Assembly (NCBI RefSeq): GCF_027257155.1 | Contig: NZ_JAPWDU010000001.1 | Coordinates: 792,033 to 856,032 of the forward strand | Length of the DNA stretch: 64,000 nt | Direction: 5' to 3' | DNA from: Cerasicoccus sp. TK19100 | GTDB taxonomy: Bacteria > Verrucomicrobiota > Verrucomicrobiia > Opitutales > Cerasicoccaceae | Shown here: positions 16,294-25,427 of the stretch, piece after piece | Numbering within the stretch: the first letter of the stretch is position 1 | Layout: each line of letters begins with the position of its first letter | Position numbers and translations under genes: made by a program | The notes under the pieces: model-generated | What the model was told of the DNA's origin: nothing | Databases searched by the model: none | What the model saw: the letters and a program-made list of their open reading frames with translations, nothing else

Positions 16294-19200
16294 CTATTCG
16301 GATGAATAAGTCGGGTTTTGATAAACGCGCACGTAATCAACTGTCAGTTCATAAATCCCATCTGCAAGCAGTGACTCACTTGGCCCATTCATGGCCAGAT
16401 CTACTAATATCCACATCGGTTGTTTCATTTCCTGTGGTGTCGGAAAGCGATGTAATTCCTTACCGTCGAAATAGTTGATTACCCAATCAGGTGTTATCAT
16501 CGTTCCGTAGGTATGAAACTCACCATCGAATAGATCATCGATTCCAAATGCGGAAGATGTATACATACCGTAGTAGTTTCCGATTTTCCGATTACTACTT
16601 TGACGCCCGGGAAGCTGCCGTATTCCAGGGTGCTGATGCAAGGTTGCATGGTGGCCCTTTTTGTCGGCGCTATAGCCCTCGTAGATATCATACTCGATAT
16701 TTGTCTGCGTAAGGTTAGTGAATGAGTTTAGCGATTTAAGCCAAAGCGCCGGCCAAGCGCCATAGTAGTTCCCAGTGCTACTTGGACCGATCTTCATGCG
16801 CGCCTCAACATATGGATACATCCAGCTACGTCCATAACCATTGAGATTTACTGAAGCAAAGCAGCCTGAATACCATTCGTCGTCAATCTTCTGCATGCGA
16901 ATGGTCATTTCGCTGTTACCATGGATATAAGTATCCGGGTGGTTGCTATGATATGCTGGCGTGCCCACGGTTCGATCGGAGTTACCTACGCCCGCTGGTA
17001 CTCCCACAATCGGAACGCCAATGATATTATTCTCCTCATCGTACTGAATCGGATTGGTGGCTCGCTCTCCGACAGCAGCTTGGTGTGTCGGGGCAAACCA
17101 ATTGCCTTTGCCCAATACATCGTGTGTGACACTATGGGTGTTGAACTCGTCTTCGAAATCCAGAGACCATCCCGTTAGATCTATTGGATCACCCACATAC
17201 GGATCTTCAGAGAGAGAAGCATCTGACCAAAAATTATTGGTCGCTTGCCATGCCTCCTCAGTCACTTCGTAGAACTGATCAATCGGAGCTGTAGCGTAGG
17301 GCTTTCTGTAGCGGTATGGATGCGTCGTCGGAAGTTGATCCTGAATGCCACGACGCCACATGGCCCAACCCATCAAGCGATCGGCCTCATCACCGGTGAT
17401 TTGCTGCGTGAGTATAATGGTATCAAGCGCCATCTCCGGATTGTTACTCCTGAAATCTCCAATAATGCCTTGGTTGAATATATTACTATCAGCCACAGCC
17501 CAGTCTTGCATTTCGATCTGCGTCTCACCGGGGTTACCATTGATGTCTTTTCCATCAATCGACGCATAAATGTATTTGTCTTCACGACGCGCAACCAAGC
17601 AGTGCCAGGTGGAACCATCGGGATCTATGGTGAAAGAAATCCCATTTGATCCCGAGATGGAACGCCAGTTTACACCGATGCGATCCTGATCGCGATTATA
17701 CTGCACGCTAGGCTGTGACTCCAAGCCACCGCCATATCCGTTAATCGCAAATAGCGTTCCACCACCAGTGCCGGTCAGGTCGACCCGGAAGAGTACGACC
17801 ACCGCTCGGTGTGCGATGTGCGGCAGGTATGGTGAACCATCCAGATGCTTGATTTTGAGGTGATCATTCGAATTGGCTGAAATGTAGAGTTCACCGTTTT
17901 GTTTGATTGGCTGCTTTGAGTTATCACCCTGCGGTTCCCCTGGATAGGTGGTTGAAGACTGAATACCCTTCAATCCAACTATGCGGTCATCCCATATCTC
18001 GACTGCGCCGTCTGGCAAGTCATCGACATTCCAGTAATACCAAAGACGATCACCCAAAGTCTCTGGAGTCCATTCGGCAGCAGTGCGGACAAATTTCACT
18101 GCGTCAGCCAACACGAATAGCCCATCGGTGTCTTCAGTTGTGATTGTCACCGTGCCGCGGTTACCACTGATAAATGAATAGGTGCCGATGTAGTTCCACT
18201 GGCCGCTATTCGTTTGTTGATTTACGTAAAGAGGTGTGACACCGTCTGCCCAAGTTACGTGGACTGGCACCTGGTCGGATCGTGTGCCTCCTCCGGCCCA
18301 GTTCATATACACATCATACGAACCAGCGTGATCGAGCTCGGGCGCAAAGGTGATTGACTTGCTGCCTTTTGCACTAGCATCGTCATGAAGGTAGTTGTTG
18401 CCTACATAGCCAGTTGCGCTGGTTGACGTAAACCAATCGCCTTCGATCGTGACCAGGGATGTGTCGGAATTATCAACGATCACCTCATAAGGAGCAGCTT
18501 CGGTGAAGCGGACCGCATCTGCGATCACATGCTTACCATCAGTTCCTTCAGTGGAAAGGACGACTTCATTCGTCATTCCTGCATCGAGCACGAAACCACC
18601 GAGCGGGACCCACTCGCCGCCATTTTGAGTTTGGTCTGCGAGAAATCCAGTCACACCATCTGCGGAATAGACTGTGTATGGTGTATCCTCTGAACGGTTT
18701 GAGGAGTCTGTCCATCTGAGAAATATATCATACAATCCGAGCTCCGGTATATCAGGTATATAAGCAACTGACTTAGCACCTTTACCAGTTGCCCCATCCT
18801 GCAGATAGTTACTGCCATAGTAGCCGGAAGCTGCGGTTGAACTCGACCATGTTCCGGTTTTAATGGCCTCACTATCCGTGCTATCAATGATGATATCAGT
18901 CAGCGCGGGTACCGATTGAGGAACAAACTGAATCGCATCGACGATGACAAAGTCCGAAGTGCCAGTGGTTTCGATTTTTACATGGCCCGACGTTCCGGCT
19001 GCAAATGAGTATACCCCGATCGAATTCCACATGCCGCCATTGATCTGCTGATTTACTGTCGTCTGCGATGTCCCTCCTTCGTAAATGATGTTCACTGGTA
19101 CGTTGTCAGGGCGTCCAGATCCTGAAGTCCAACGAAGGAATACTTCATAATCATCGGCAACTTGAATATCTGGCGTAAATGTGGCTGACTTTAAACCTTT

Positions 19201-19410
19201 ATCTAGGCTGTTGTCGTGTAGGTAATTCGATCCGTAGTAACCGCTTACTCCGGTCGAACTGTTCCAACTGCCTACCAGGGATATACCGGAGGTATCGGCA
19301 TTATCAATGGTTATGGTTGTTTGAGCAAATATGGTGGGGCTTGCGACGAGAATTGAGAGCGCCGTTAAGACTTCGGGCATGCGATGATGCCATGCGGCTT
19401 TTGCTTTCAT
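16294..19410 (-). CDS. Secreted GH16 endo-glycanase with three N-terminal repeats and a LamG-like domain
   Basis: 1038 residues with a signal peptide (about 1-30, ending IFAQ). Three tandem golvesin-like repeats follow (about 33-166, 172-303 and 308-439). Each starts with an IDNxDTS/IDSTDSE-type strand and contains GYYGSNYLHD or GYVGNNYLHD, KSxTFxPD and VIVDAIQF-type ends. Next comes a LamG-like region (about 460-700). The catalytic domain (about 750-1030) has EYDIYE with Glu906, Asp908 and Glu911, the ExDxxE signature of the beta-bulge GH16 subgroup (agarase, carrageenase, laminarinase types). The gene stands alone. The substrate is a beta-1,3/1,4-linked glucan or galactan by family; which one cannot be told. 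Confidence 0.88.
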   Translation of the reverse strand: MKAKAAWHHRMPEVLTALSILVASPTIFAQTTITIDNADTSGISLVGSWNSSTGVSGYYGSNYLHDNSLDKGLKSATFTPDIQVADDYEVFLRWTSGSGRPDNVPVNIIYEGGTSQTTVNQQINGGMWNSIGVYSFAAGTSGHVKIETTGTSDFVIVDAIQFVPQSVPALTDIIIDSTDSEAIKTGTWSSSTAASGYYGSNYLQDGATGKGAKSVAYIPDIPELGLYDIFLRWTDSSNRSEDTPYTVYSADGVTGFLADQTQNGGEWVPLGGFVLDAGMTNEVVLSTEGTDGKHVIADAVRFTEAAPYEVIVDNSDTSLVTIEGDWFTSTSATGYVGNNYLHDDASAKGSKSITFAPELDHAGSYDVYMNWAGGGTRSDQVPVHVTWADGVTPLYVNQQTNSGQWNYIGTYSFISGNRGTVTITTEDTDGLFVLADAVKFVRTAAEWTPETLGDRLWYYWNVDDLPDGAVEIWDDRIVGLKGIQSSTTYPGEPQGDNSKQPIKQNGELYISANSNDHLKIKHLDGSPYLPHIAHRAVVVLFRVDLTGTGGGTLFAINGYGGGLESQPSVQYNRDQDRIGVNWRSISGSNGISFTIDPDGSTWHCLVARREDKYIYASIDGKDINGNPGETQIEMQDWAVADSNIFNQGIIGDFRSNNPEMALDTIILTQQITGDEADRLMGWAMWRRGIQDQLPTTHPYRYRKPYATAPIDQFYEVTEEAWQATNNFWSDASLSEDPYVGDPIDLTGWSLDFEDEFNTHSVTHDVLGKGNWFAPTHQAAVGERATNPIQYDEENNIIGVPIVGVPAGVGNSDRTVGTPAYHSNHPDTYIHGNSEMTIRMQKIDDEWYSGCFASVNLNGYGRSWMYPYVEARMKIGPSSTGNYYGAWPALWLKSLNSFTNLTQTNIEYDIYEGYSADKKGHHATLHQHPGIRQLPGRQSSNRKIGNYYGMYTSSAFGIDDLFDGEFHTYGTMITPDWVINYFDGKELHRFPTPQEMKQPMWILVDLAMNGPSESLLADGIYELTVDYVRVYQNPTYSSE

Positions 19411-19900
19411 ATGCTGTATCTACTTATAGGGGTGAGGGGGCATTCCCGGCATTTAGTTTTTACGGTTGTATAAAACCAATATAGATTGACCAGGGTTAGC
19501 TTGTGTCGAGGAGAGGAGGGGTGGACTGCTTGATTAGGTTTTGTGCTGCTCTTTTGAGTTTCTTTAAAATTACACTTTGATCTAACAAGCAAATGATTTG
19601 CTGCGCATATCAATGCGTAGCGTGAGCAAGCTCCAGCTTCTTGCATGATTCACGTGACTGATTGAATGATAGTTGGTAGTTAAAGTTTAACCTATGACCT
19701 CAATCGTGGTGCGCCGTTCAGTTTCTTGGATGTGCTTCAGGACATCATCTAATCTTAGTCCAATGTAAGATTCGTAATTTGACTTGATTGGAACTTGAAA
19801 TGTTGCTTCTACCTTGCGCATGGCTTGGCTGATCGGTTTGCCGATTTAGAATTACCTAAGTTTTTTTTGAGAAGTATTTTAATATAAAAATTGTTAATAA
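19411..19900. other. Divergent intergenic region
   Basis: The promoter region of the GH16 gene (minus) and the lyase-like gene (plus). It contains a CTCACCCC leader element at 19429-19436 on the minus strand, a T-run near 19861, and a possible small reading frame at 19687-19821. No RNA gene or clear operator is visible. Confidence 0.5.
19687..19821 (-). CDS. Possible 44-residue protein or gene remnant
   Basis: The minus strand reads MRKVEATFQVPIKS, then YESYIGLRLDDVLKHIQETE, and ends TTIEVIG. The residue pattern (alternating strand, amphipathic helix, balanced charge) looks like real protein. The frame stays open for eight codons upstream (IGKPISQA) without a standard start, which suggests the end of a decayed gene. 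No family was recognised. A chance reading frame cannot be excluded. Confidence 0.3.
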   Translation of the reverse strand: MRKVEATFQVPIKSNYESYIGLRLDDVLKHIQETERRTTIEVIG

Positions 19901-21034
19901 GTGAGAATACAATCTAAGCATTTCCTTGGTTTAACAACTGCAATTACATACCCGCATTGTAACGGGTTTTTACCCAATGGGCGTCAGGTTATCATTTGTA
20001 ACGTGCCACATGGCAGCGAAGCCAAACCTTGCCTGACGTTATTGAATTGCGATGACCGAACGAGTGTTCCGTTGCCCGAATTTCCCTTCTCGGATGACGT
20101 TATACATCACGAGAATGCGACCATCTGCATAGATGTTGCCCAGGATATTCCTAGAGTATTCGCTATCTATCGAGACATCGCGGCATACATTGACATAGAC
20201 GAATGCGGCCAAGGAACTTGGCATTTAATCCGGACCAAAAGAAATGGCTGCAAGCTACAGGGACTACCAAGCATCACACCGGACGGCGAACGTTGCTTAA
20301 TCGCCGAGAACCGCGATGACGGACTTTGCGTGCTAGTAGAATACGATATTACAACACAAACAGAGCGAGTTCTTTTCAGTAAGTCGTGGTATGCGAATCA
20401 TTTCCACTATTGTCCACATGATCCAGCTTGGATAGGATTTTCTCATGAAGGTGCCACGGAGACCATCGATGACAGATGTTGGGCATGGCATGAGACGCTC
20501 GCCCCGAATGGAAAATGCGTTTTTCAGCAAGCAATCAATGGAAAATTCCCTGATGCATCCATCTTTGCAGGACATGAGAGATGGTGCTTTCACGACTCCT
20601 CGGCTCTGGTAGTCGCATATGCAGTCAGCACTCAGGGGCCGCGAGGTATCTATGAGGCATTTTCTGATGATCGTCCATCAAAGCTAATCTGGGAGTGTAA
20701 TACCGCTTGGCACTGCAATACCGAACATTCCGGGCGGTATATCGTCATTGACACCAGCGCAGCCTGGGACCACCCGCCTGCATCCCCGGAGGAGCACCGA
20801 AAAGGTGTTGAGGCGCATCTTGAAGCTGACAGGACCAAAAGCGAAAACTTGTCTGACGTTGTTCTAATCGATAGGGAGACTCGTAGTCATCTTTACATTG
20901 GTCGCGTATCACGCAGAAAGCACCCTTATCACCCGCACCCCGCCTTAAGCCAAGATGGCAAGTGGCTGGTTTATACCGACTATTCGGCCGAAACTCGAGG
21001 TGTGTGGATCGTAGAAATCCAATATCTCAATTAG
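19901..21034 (+). CDS. Oligogalacturonide lyase-like beta-propeller protein (PL22-type)
   Basis: 377 residues from a GTG start, with no signal peptide, so cytoplasmic. Propeller-type repeats run through the protein. Features shared with PL22 oligogalacturonate lyases are a FSHEGAT segment, GHERWCFHDS in the middle, and a C-terminal HPHPALSQDGKWLVYTDYS. Together these resemble the metal-binding His residues and the HPHPxFSPDGKxVLF motif of that family. It would act on short uronate-containing oligosaccharides after import. It converges on, and overlaps by four bases, a GH78 rhamnosidase-like gene, which suggests a rhamnose- and uronate-containing substrate such as rhamnogalacturonan or an algal ulvan-type glycan. 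A general TolB-like propeller is the alternative. Confidence 0.65.
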   Translation: MRIQSKHFLGLTTAITYPHCNGFLPNGRQVIICNVPHGSEAKPCLTLLNCDDRTSVPLPEFPFSDDVIHHENATICIDVAQDIPRVFAIYRDIAAYIDIDECGQGTWHLIRTKRNGCKLQGLPSITPDGERCLIAENRDDGLCVLVEYDITTQTERVLFSKSWYANHFHYCPHDPAWIGFSHEGATETIDDRCWAWHETLAPNGKCVFQQAINGKFPDASIFAGHERWCFHDSSALVVAYAVSTQGPRGIYEAFSDDRPSKLIWECNTAWHCNTEHSGRYIVIDTSAAWDHPPASPEEHRKGVEAHLEADRTKSENLSDVVLIDRETRSHLYIGRVSRRKHPYHPHPALSQDGKWLVYTDYSAETRGVWIVEIQYLN

Positions 21035-23208
21035 CAGGAGAGGATTCTGAATTGCTCAGATTGATTATGAAGCACCCAGGCTGGCACTGCCGACCAAGGA
21101 TGGCAGAAGCTATCCAGCTCATCGCCGAGAAATGTTTCCCACCAAGTCGTTACTGCAGGGTTGTTGTTCATGTCGCTCCAAGCTTCGCGAATTAGGTCAA
21201 TAGCTTTATCGCCGTGTCCGCTTAGATAGAGTGCTTCTGTGTGGTAGATCCACATGTAGGGGGTGCCTTTACATAGCGAAGCATCACTGCGTTGCTGAAT
21301 CAGTCGTGACATTAAGTCATGTGCTTCTTCGGTATCAATGAGGTTAGCTAGAACCGCGAGACATTGGGAATGCTCGCTCCAACCCTTATGCATTCCATCG
21401 CTATCGATACAATCGGCAAAATACTGTAGATCAGTATTCCAGAAAGTATTCTGGCATGAATCTCTAAGCTTTGCAGTGCAAAGCTTTTTCTTATCTAGGC
21501 AATGTCGGTAGCCGGTTGATTCCGCGCATTGATAGAAGGCTTGCAGTGCAATGATTAGATAGGCGTTCAGGCCAAGTGACTGCTGTGACCTGTGTATTCC
21601 TGGTTCGTCTTTCATGTGCCAGCCCATGCCAGGGTGGTCGATGAAGAGAAGCTGGGTGTAGCTTTGAGTACCGCCCGAGGCCTCGATATGCGGATCGACT
21701 TCGAGTAAGCCGCTAGTGTTGATGTGTTGCTCAAACCACTTCAAGACGCGTTCGCCGCTTTGAAGAATGCGATGAAGTCGTTCTTGGTCGACGGGCACGG
21801 CTCTTCGATAGACATCAATGCCCCAGACGTAAATCAGACAGTAGTCTAGGAGGAATGTATAGGGCTCGCCAGCCCGGTATATTGCCGGTGAAACTAATCC
21901 CGTTTCGTCGTGCTGGCAGGCCACCACAGCATCGAAGAAGTGATGCAAGTGGCTAGGCTCATTATAGAGTTTACTGAGCCAGAGGCAGTGCCAAAGTCCG
22001 TCGCCTATATAAAAGGCCTGTTCGCGTGTGGGGCAATCAACACCGGTTTCCTGTGTGCCAATTTCTATCGTATGAATGCTTTTTTGCCACAGGCGGGCAA
22101 GCTCCTCGTCGTCAGTGGAAAAGCTGGATGTCAGTGAAATATCAGACTGTCGCCGCCATGCTCCGGCGCAACTTAACGTAATTGTCGATCCTGCGGGGCG
22201 AAGAACGATCAGTAGATAGCGGAAGCCATTGTAGTTGATCGTACGGAAGGCAGAGGCATTTTCTGCGGCGTGCCAGCGACATGCGTAATCAGCTCCTTTA
22301 AGAAACGATTGGGGGCGCTCGTCGATTAGGCGCTCAGCGCCGCATCCATCGACAGAGCCCATGTCGGCCGAAGCTTGAAATTGAATTTGCGCGGACACAT
22401 TGACGCCCAAATCAAACACAAGGGCCAGCCCTCGGTCTTTTGATGGAGTAGTAATGCCAGCGCCTGACGACCAAGACGACTGAAAGGGCTCGATTGGAAG
22501 TTGTTTCCAGTCTTCTGTATCGAGGATTTGCCCTAGCTTTACGGAGCCGTCCTCAGGAAAGGGCGCGGTTGCTGAAACCTCAGCGACTGAGATGAGTTTT
22601 TCCGCTGGCATGAACCACTCCTTGAGCATTGGAACTACTCGGGCATGCAGGGTGTAGCCGCTGTATCGGTTGGCTTTGGCTGATGGCCATGCTCGGTCGT
22701 TGAAATCCGGACTTTGCCAGCCTTCCGGATATTCGGATGCATAATATTGCTCAGCCCATCCGGTGGCCCAACTGCGACGGCATTGCGTAGAGCGCCAACC
22801 ATTGTCAGAGCAATATTTCCACGCGTCCGGCGGGATTGATATTACGCGTTGCGTTTGATTTCCGTGAAGGGCGACTTGCGCCCATAATCCCGGGAGCGCG
22901 TTGGAATGGCTTTGGCTATTGAGCCCGTAGTAATGAACTAAGACTGCAATGGTTAGGCATTCCTCACCGGTGATGTCGAAACTATCGACGATACTCTGCT
23001 GTTTCGGTGCTGGGCAGGGTCCCTGGCCGATGTAGCTTCCGTTGACCCAAAGTTGATATCGAGTGTTGGCTGCGATCTGGAGTTGAGGCCTCATTTCTGA
23101 ATGCTCCAACTGGATTTTCGTGCGAAACAAAACGGTCTGATTTGCCTTTGTTTCATTCGCCCACGCCCAAGCCGGACATTGAGGAAATGCTATTCCTTGG
23201 CTGCTCAT
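21031..23208 (-). CDS. Alpha-L-rhamnosidase-like enzyme (GH78-type)
   Basis: 725 residues, no signal peptide. The N-terminal part is made of beta-sandwich domains: LQIAANTRYQLWVNGSYIGQGP at about 43-64 is the typical rhamnosidase N-terminal strand pair, and a second sandwich runs to about 360. The catalytic (alpha/alpha)6 barrel begins around residue 365 and carries the diagnostic DCPTREQ at 391-397 and GDG at 402-404. The Asp and Glu residues there are the catalytic region in GH78. It is shorter than many GH78 enzymes (about 900-1100). It probably hydrolyses terminal rhamnose from oligosaccharides in the cytoplasm. Stop codons of this gene and the convergent PL22-like gene overlap by four bases. 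Confidence 0.8.
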   Translation of the reverse strand: MSSQGIAFPQCPAWAWANETKANQTVLFRTKIQLEHSEMRPQLQIAANTRYQLWVNGSYIGQGPCPAPKQQSIVDSFDITGEECLTIAVLVHYYGLNSQSHSNALPGLWAQVALHGNQTQRVISIPPDAWKYCSDNGWRSTQCRRSWATGWAEQYYASEYPEGWQSPDFNDRAWPSAKANRYSGYTLHARVVPMLKEWFMPAEKLISVAEVSATAPFPEDGSVKLGQILDTEDWKQLPIEPFQSSWSSGAGITTPSKDRGLALVFDLGVNVSAQIQFQASADMGSVDGCGAERLIDERPQSFLKGADYACRWHAAENASAFRTINYNGFRYLLIVLRPAGSTITLSCAGAWRRQSDISLTSSFSTDDEELARLWQKSIHTIEIGTQETGVDCPTREQAFYIGDGLWHCLWLSKLYNEPSHLHHFFDAVVACQHDETGLVSPAIYRAGEPYTFLLDYCLIYVWGIDVYRRAVPVDQERLHRILQSGERVLKWFEQHINTSGLLEVDPHIEASGGTQSYTQLLFIDHPGMGWHMKDEPGIHRSQQSLGLNAYLIIALQAFYQCAESTGYRHCLDKKKLCTAKLRDSCQNTFWNTDLQYFADCIDSDGMHKGWSEHSQCLAVLANLIDTEEAHDLMSRLIQQRSDASLCKGTPYMWIYHTEALYLSGHGDKAIDLIREAWSDMNNNPAVTTWWETFLGDELDSFCHPWSAVPAWVLHNQSEQFRILSC

Positions 23209-23277
23209 TGTAGTGCGGAAAAGCTGTGCCCGGGTTATATGCCTAGGCTAGTTCTACCAGTCTATCGTGTCCGTGAA

Positions 23278-24696
23278 TTACTGCGGTGAAACGATCATGC
23301 CAGTGAGATAAATATAATCGCCTATGTTCCGCACTGGATCTCCTTCGGCAGGGAACTCCACCTTGAGGCTAACCGTGCCATCCGCGCTTGGTTTGACGTT
23401 GGCAAAGTGTAGAACTTTATCGAAATTTCCGTCGGCACCGCTTTCGCTCCCTCCAGCAAGAAATTGAGACTGAGTCTGTTCGCCAGTGATGGTATATTTC
23501 GCCCAGCGTCGGCCATTGCCATGGCGTGATGCCCAAACCTGAATATTGTAAGCTTTGGCAGGGTCAAGGGTCAGGCGCACTTCGCCGGTCGGATTGTTTT
23601 CTCCACGATTTAAGAACAGTGTCGCGTTCTTTGCTCCATCAAAAGCGATTGCGTCGCCGGCCAGTGGAATCTTAACAACACCCTCATTTTCATAATCTTG
23701 GAAGGCGTCCACGACTTCAATCGTGGAAGTGGTCGATTGGCCGTTTGCGCTGACTAATGGGATCGGGGCGGGGCTCAAGTTGCCACCAACTTTATTCCAT
23801 CCCTGCGGAGTTTGACCGCCGAAGTTAATACGAATGTCGGTATCCTTTGGCTGGTAGTTATTGGTGCTGGTAGTCGCGTCGGGGGCTGCGCTAGGCTCTA
23901 AGGGTGTTTCGGAGAAATAAGCCTCAGGCGAATATGCTTGAACAGTGCTCCAGGCGGTCTCTTGCAATTGCTTGGCTAGTGTCGGATCAAGAAAGGCCAA
24001 GTGGTTGCCTTTGGTAACCCAGTTTGCTCCTTCAATGATGTTAGGAAGGCCTACGGGGGATTTGCCGGTTATGGTGGCGTAGATTACACAGGCCGCAAGG
24101 TAAGAACCTTCCATGGTTGGGTGACTGTTGTCTTGAATGTGGAGCGCTACATTAGGATGAGCATTGATCCAGTTTTCAAAGGCAATGCCCACGGGGGCAA
24201 CCTTTACACCCTCGCGCTTTCCCAGAGAGCTGTAAGCTTCGGTAATGACGGCTTGGTCTTGTGGTAAATTGGCACGCGCCCAAGTCATATACAGCACGGG
24301 CTCAGAACCAGATTCTTTTACGAGGGCGATTAGCTTTTCACCATATTCGTCAAATTCGGCGCGTTTGTCCAATGAGCTGCGGCTGTGATTTTGAAGGACC
24401 ACAAAATCCCACTCTTCCTCATCGGTAATGCGCTTCTGAGCCTTGGGGCCTTCCCAGTGCTTTTTCCAAGAGAATCCGCCTTTGGTTTCGCGCTTGAGCA
24501 GGGCTTCATCGCCACTGGCAATCAGCATGGCTTCAACTTGTTTGTTGAGAGCGTTATAATCGCAGTAGCTATTGCCGACAAATAGGCCGGTAATTTTATC
24601 GGCCGCAAGAGGAGTGACCAAAACTGCAAGGCTAAGGGCGGCGATTGCGGCCAGCGTTCGATTGTTGATTCGAAGATTTGTTAAGACGTGCTTCAT
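23278..24696 (-). CDS. Secreted SGNH-type hydrolase with C-terminal beta-sandwich
   Basis: 472 residues from the ATG at 24696; the longer in-frame extension to 24840 lacks signal-peptide character and overlaps the upstream gene. The signal peptide (about 1-33) ends PLAADK. KITGLFVGNSYCDYN is an SGNH/DUF4886-like block I with Ser in GNS. FVVLQNHSRSS supplies the Asn block, and NSHPTMEGSYLAA the Asp/Ser-His block. From about residue 290 a distinct domain (DIRINFGGQTPQGWN to the end) looks like a malectin- or CBM-type sandwich. It is probably an extracellular carbohydrate esterase. It lies downstream of a VccA-like gene and its partner on the same strand. Confidence 0.75.
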   Translation of the reverse strand: MKHVLTNLRINNRTLAAIAALSLAVLVTPLAADKITGLFVGNSYCDYNALNKQVEAMLIASGDEALLKRETKGGFSWKKHWEGPKAQKRITDEEEWDFVVLQNHSRSSLDKRAEFDEYGEKLIALVKESGSEPVLYMTWARANLPQDQAVITEAYSSLGKREGVKVAPVGIAFENWINAHPNVALHIQDNSHPTMEGSYLAACVIYATITGKSPVGLPNIIEGANWVTKGNHLAFLDPTLAKQLQETAWSTVQAYSPEAYFSETPLEPSAAPDATTSTNNYQPKDTDIRINFGGQTPQGWNKVGGNLSPAPIPLVSANGQSTTSTIEVVDAFQDYENEGVVKIPLAGDAIAFDGAKNATLFLNRGENNPTGEVRLTLDPAKAYNIQVWASRHGNGRRWAKYTITGEQTQSQFLAGGSESGADGNFDKVLHFANVKPSADGTVSLKVEFPAEGDPVRNIGDYIYLTGMIVSPQ

Positions 24697-24722
24697 GAAA
24701 TTCGTTAGTGTGAGGTGTTTGC

Positions 24723-25427
24723 TTATTCGCTTTCCAGCGGCATGTAGTCGGGGATGATTACCATGCTGAGTTTTTCCATACGATTTCCATCGGGTGGAGC
24801 GAGTACCACCAGCTTGCGCGTGTTGGGCTGGAATGGCCAAACGCTGGAATAAATCATCTTGGCCTCGCGCCCATTGACTTCGGCAAGCTGAAGGGAGAGT
24901 TGATTATTGGGTGTCTGCTTCGGTTCGATCGTTTTGGCTGAATTGGCGGTAATGGAAAATTTTTCACTGCCGAGCTTTCCAATGATTTCATCTGCGCAAA
25001 AGTTAATGAACCGGTAGCTGTTTCTCGGGAAGAGTGTCTCGTTGTCATCGATTACTTTGACGCTAAATCTACCGGATGCGTCATTCGCCTCATCTTGGTG
25101 GAAAAACAAAAGCAGCGCTTGGCTGAAGCCTTCGGGGATGTTAGCTTGAGCTATCGGTAGGTATTGGTTGTCTGCTTGTTTTGCGTAGAAGGTGATGGGA
25201 TTAGGCCCATGATAGTCGACAGGTCTGGTGCGTGATGTTGTGGTCAAGCGCAGGGGCAGATATTCGCCATCTAGTTGGTAGTACAAAGGCTCGCGGATTG
25301 ATTGCTTCCAGGATGCGGCGCAGAAGTGGAGGGTAATATAGTCCTCGGCATTTTGCCGATTGTCTGCAGCGCAATCGATCAGCGGAGTGAGGATCAATGC
25401 GAGCAATGTCAGATAATTAAATTTCAT
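24723..25427 (-). CDS. Exported protein of unknown function, partner of the VccA-like gene
   Basis: 234 residues with a signal peptide (about 1-20; a Cys at residue 19 is followed by AADN, so it may instead be a lipoprotein). The body is predicted beta-rich, with no catalytic motif. FINFCADEIIGKLGSEKFSI and PDGNRMEKLSMVIIPD are the most conserved-looking stretches. The first codons overlap the end of the VccA-like gene by 11 bases, so translation is coupled and the product probably works with the prepilin-like protein. No family was recognised. Confidence 0.7.
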   Translation of the reverse strand: MKFNYLTLLALILTPLIDCAADNRQNAEDYITLHFCAASWKQSIREPLYYQLDGEYLPLRLTTTSRTRPVDYHGPNPITFYAKQADNQYLPIAQANIPEGFSQALLLFFHQDEANDASGRFSVKVIDDNETLFPRNSYRFINFCADEIIGKLGSEKFSITANSAKTIEPKQTPNNQLSLQLAEVNGREAKMIYSSVWPFQPNTRKLVVLAPPDGNRMEKLSMVIIPDYMPLESE

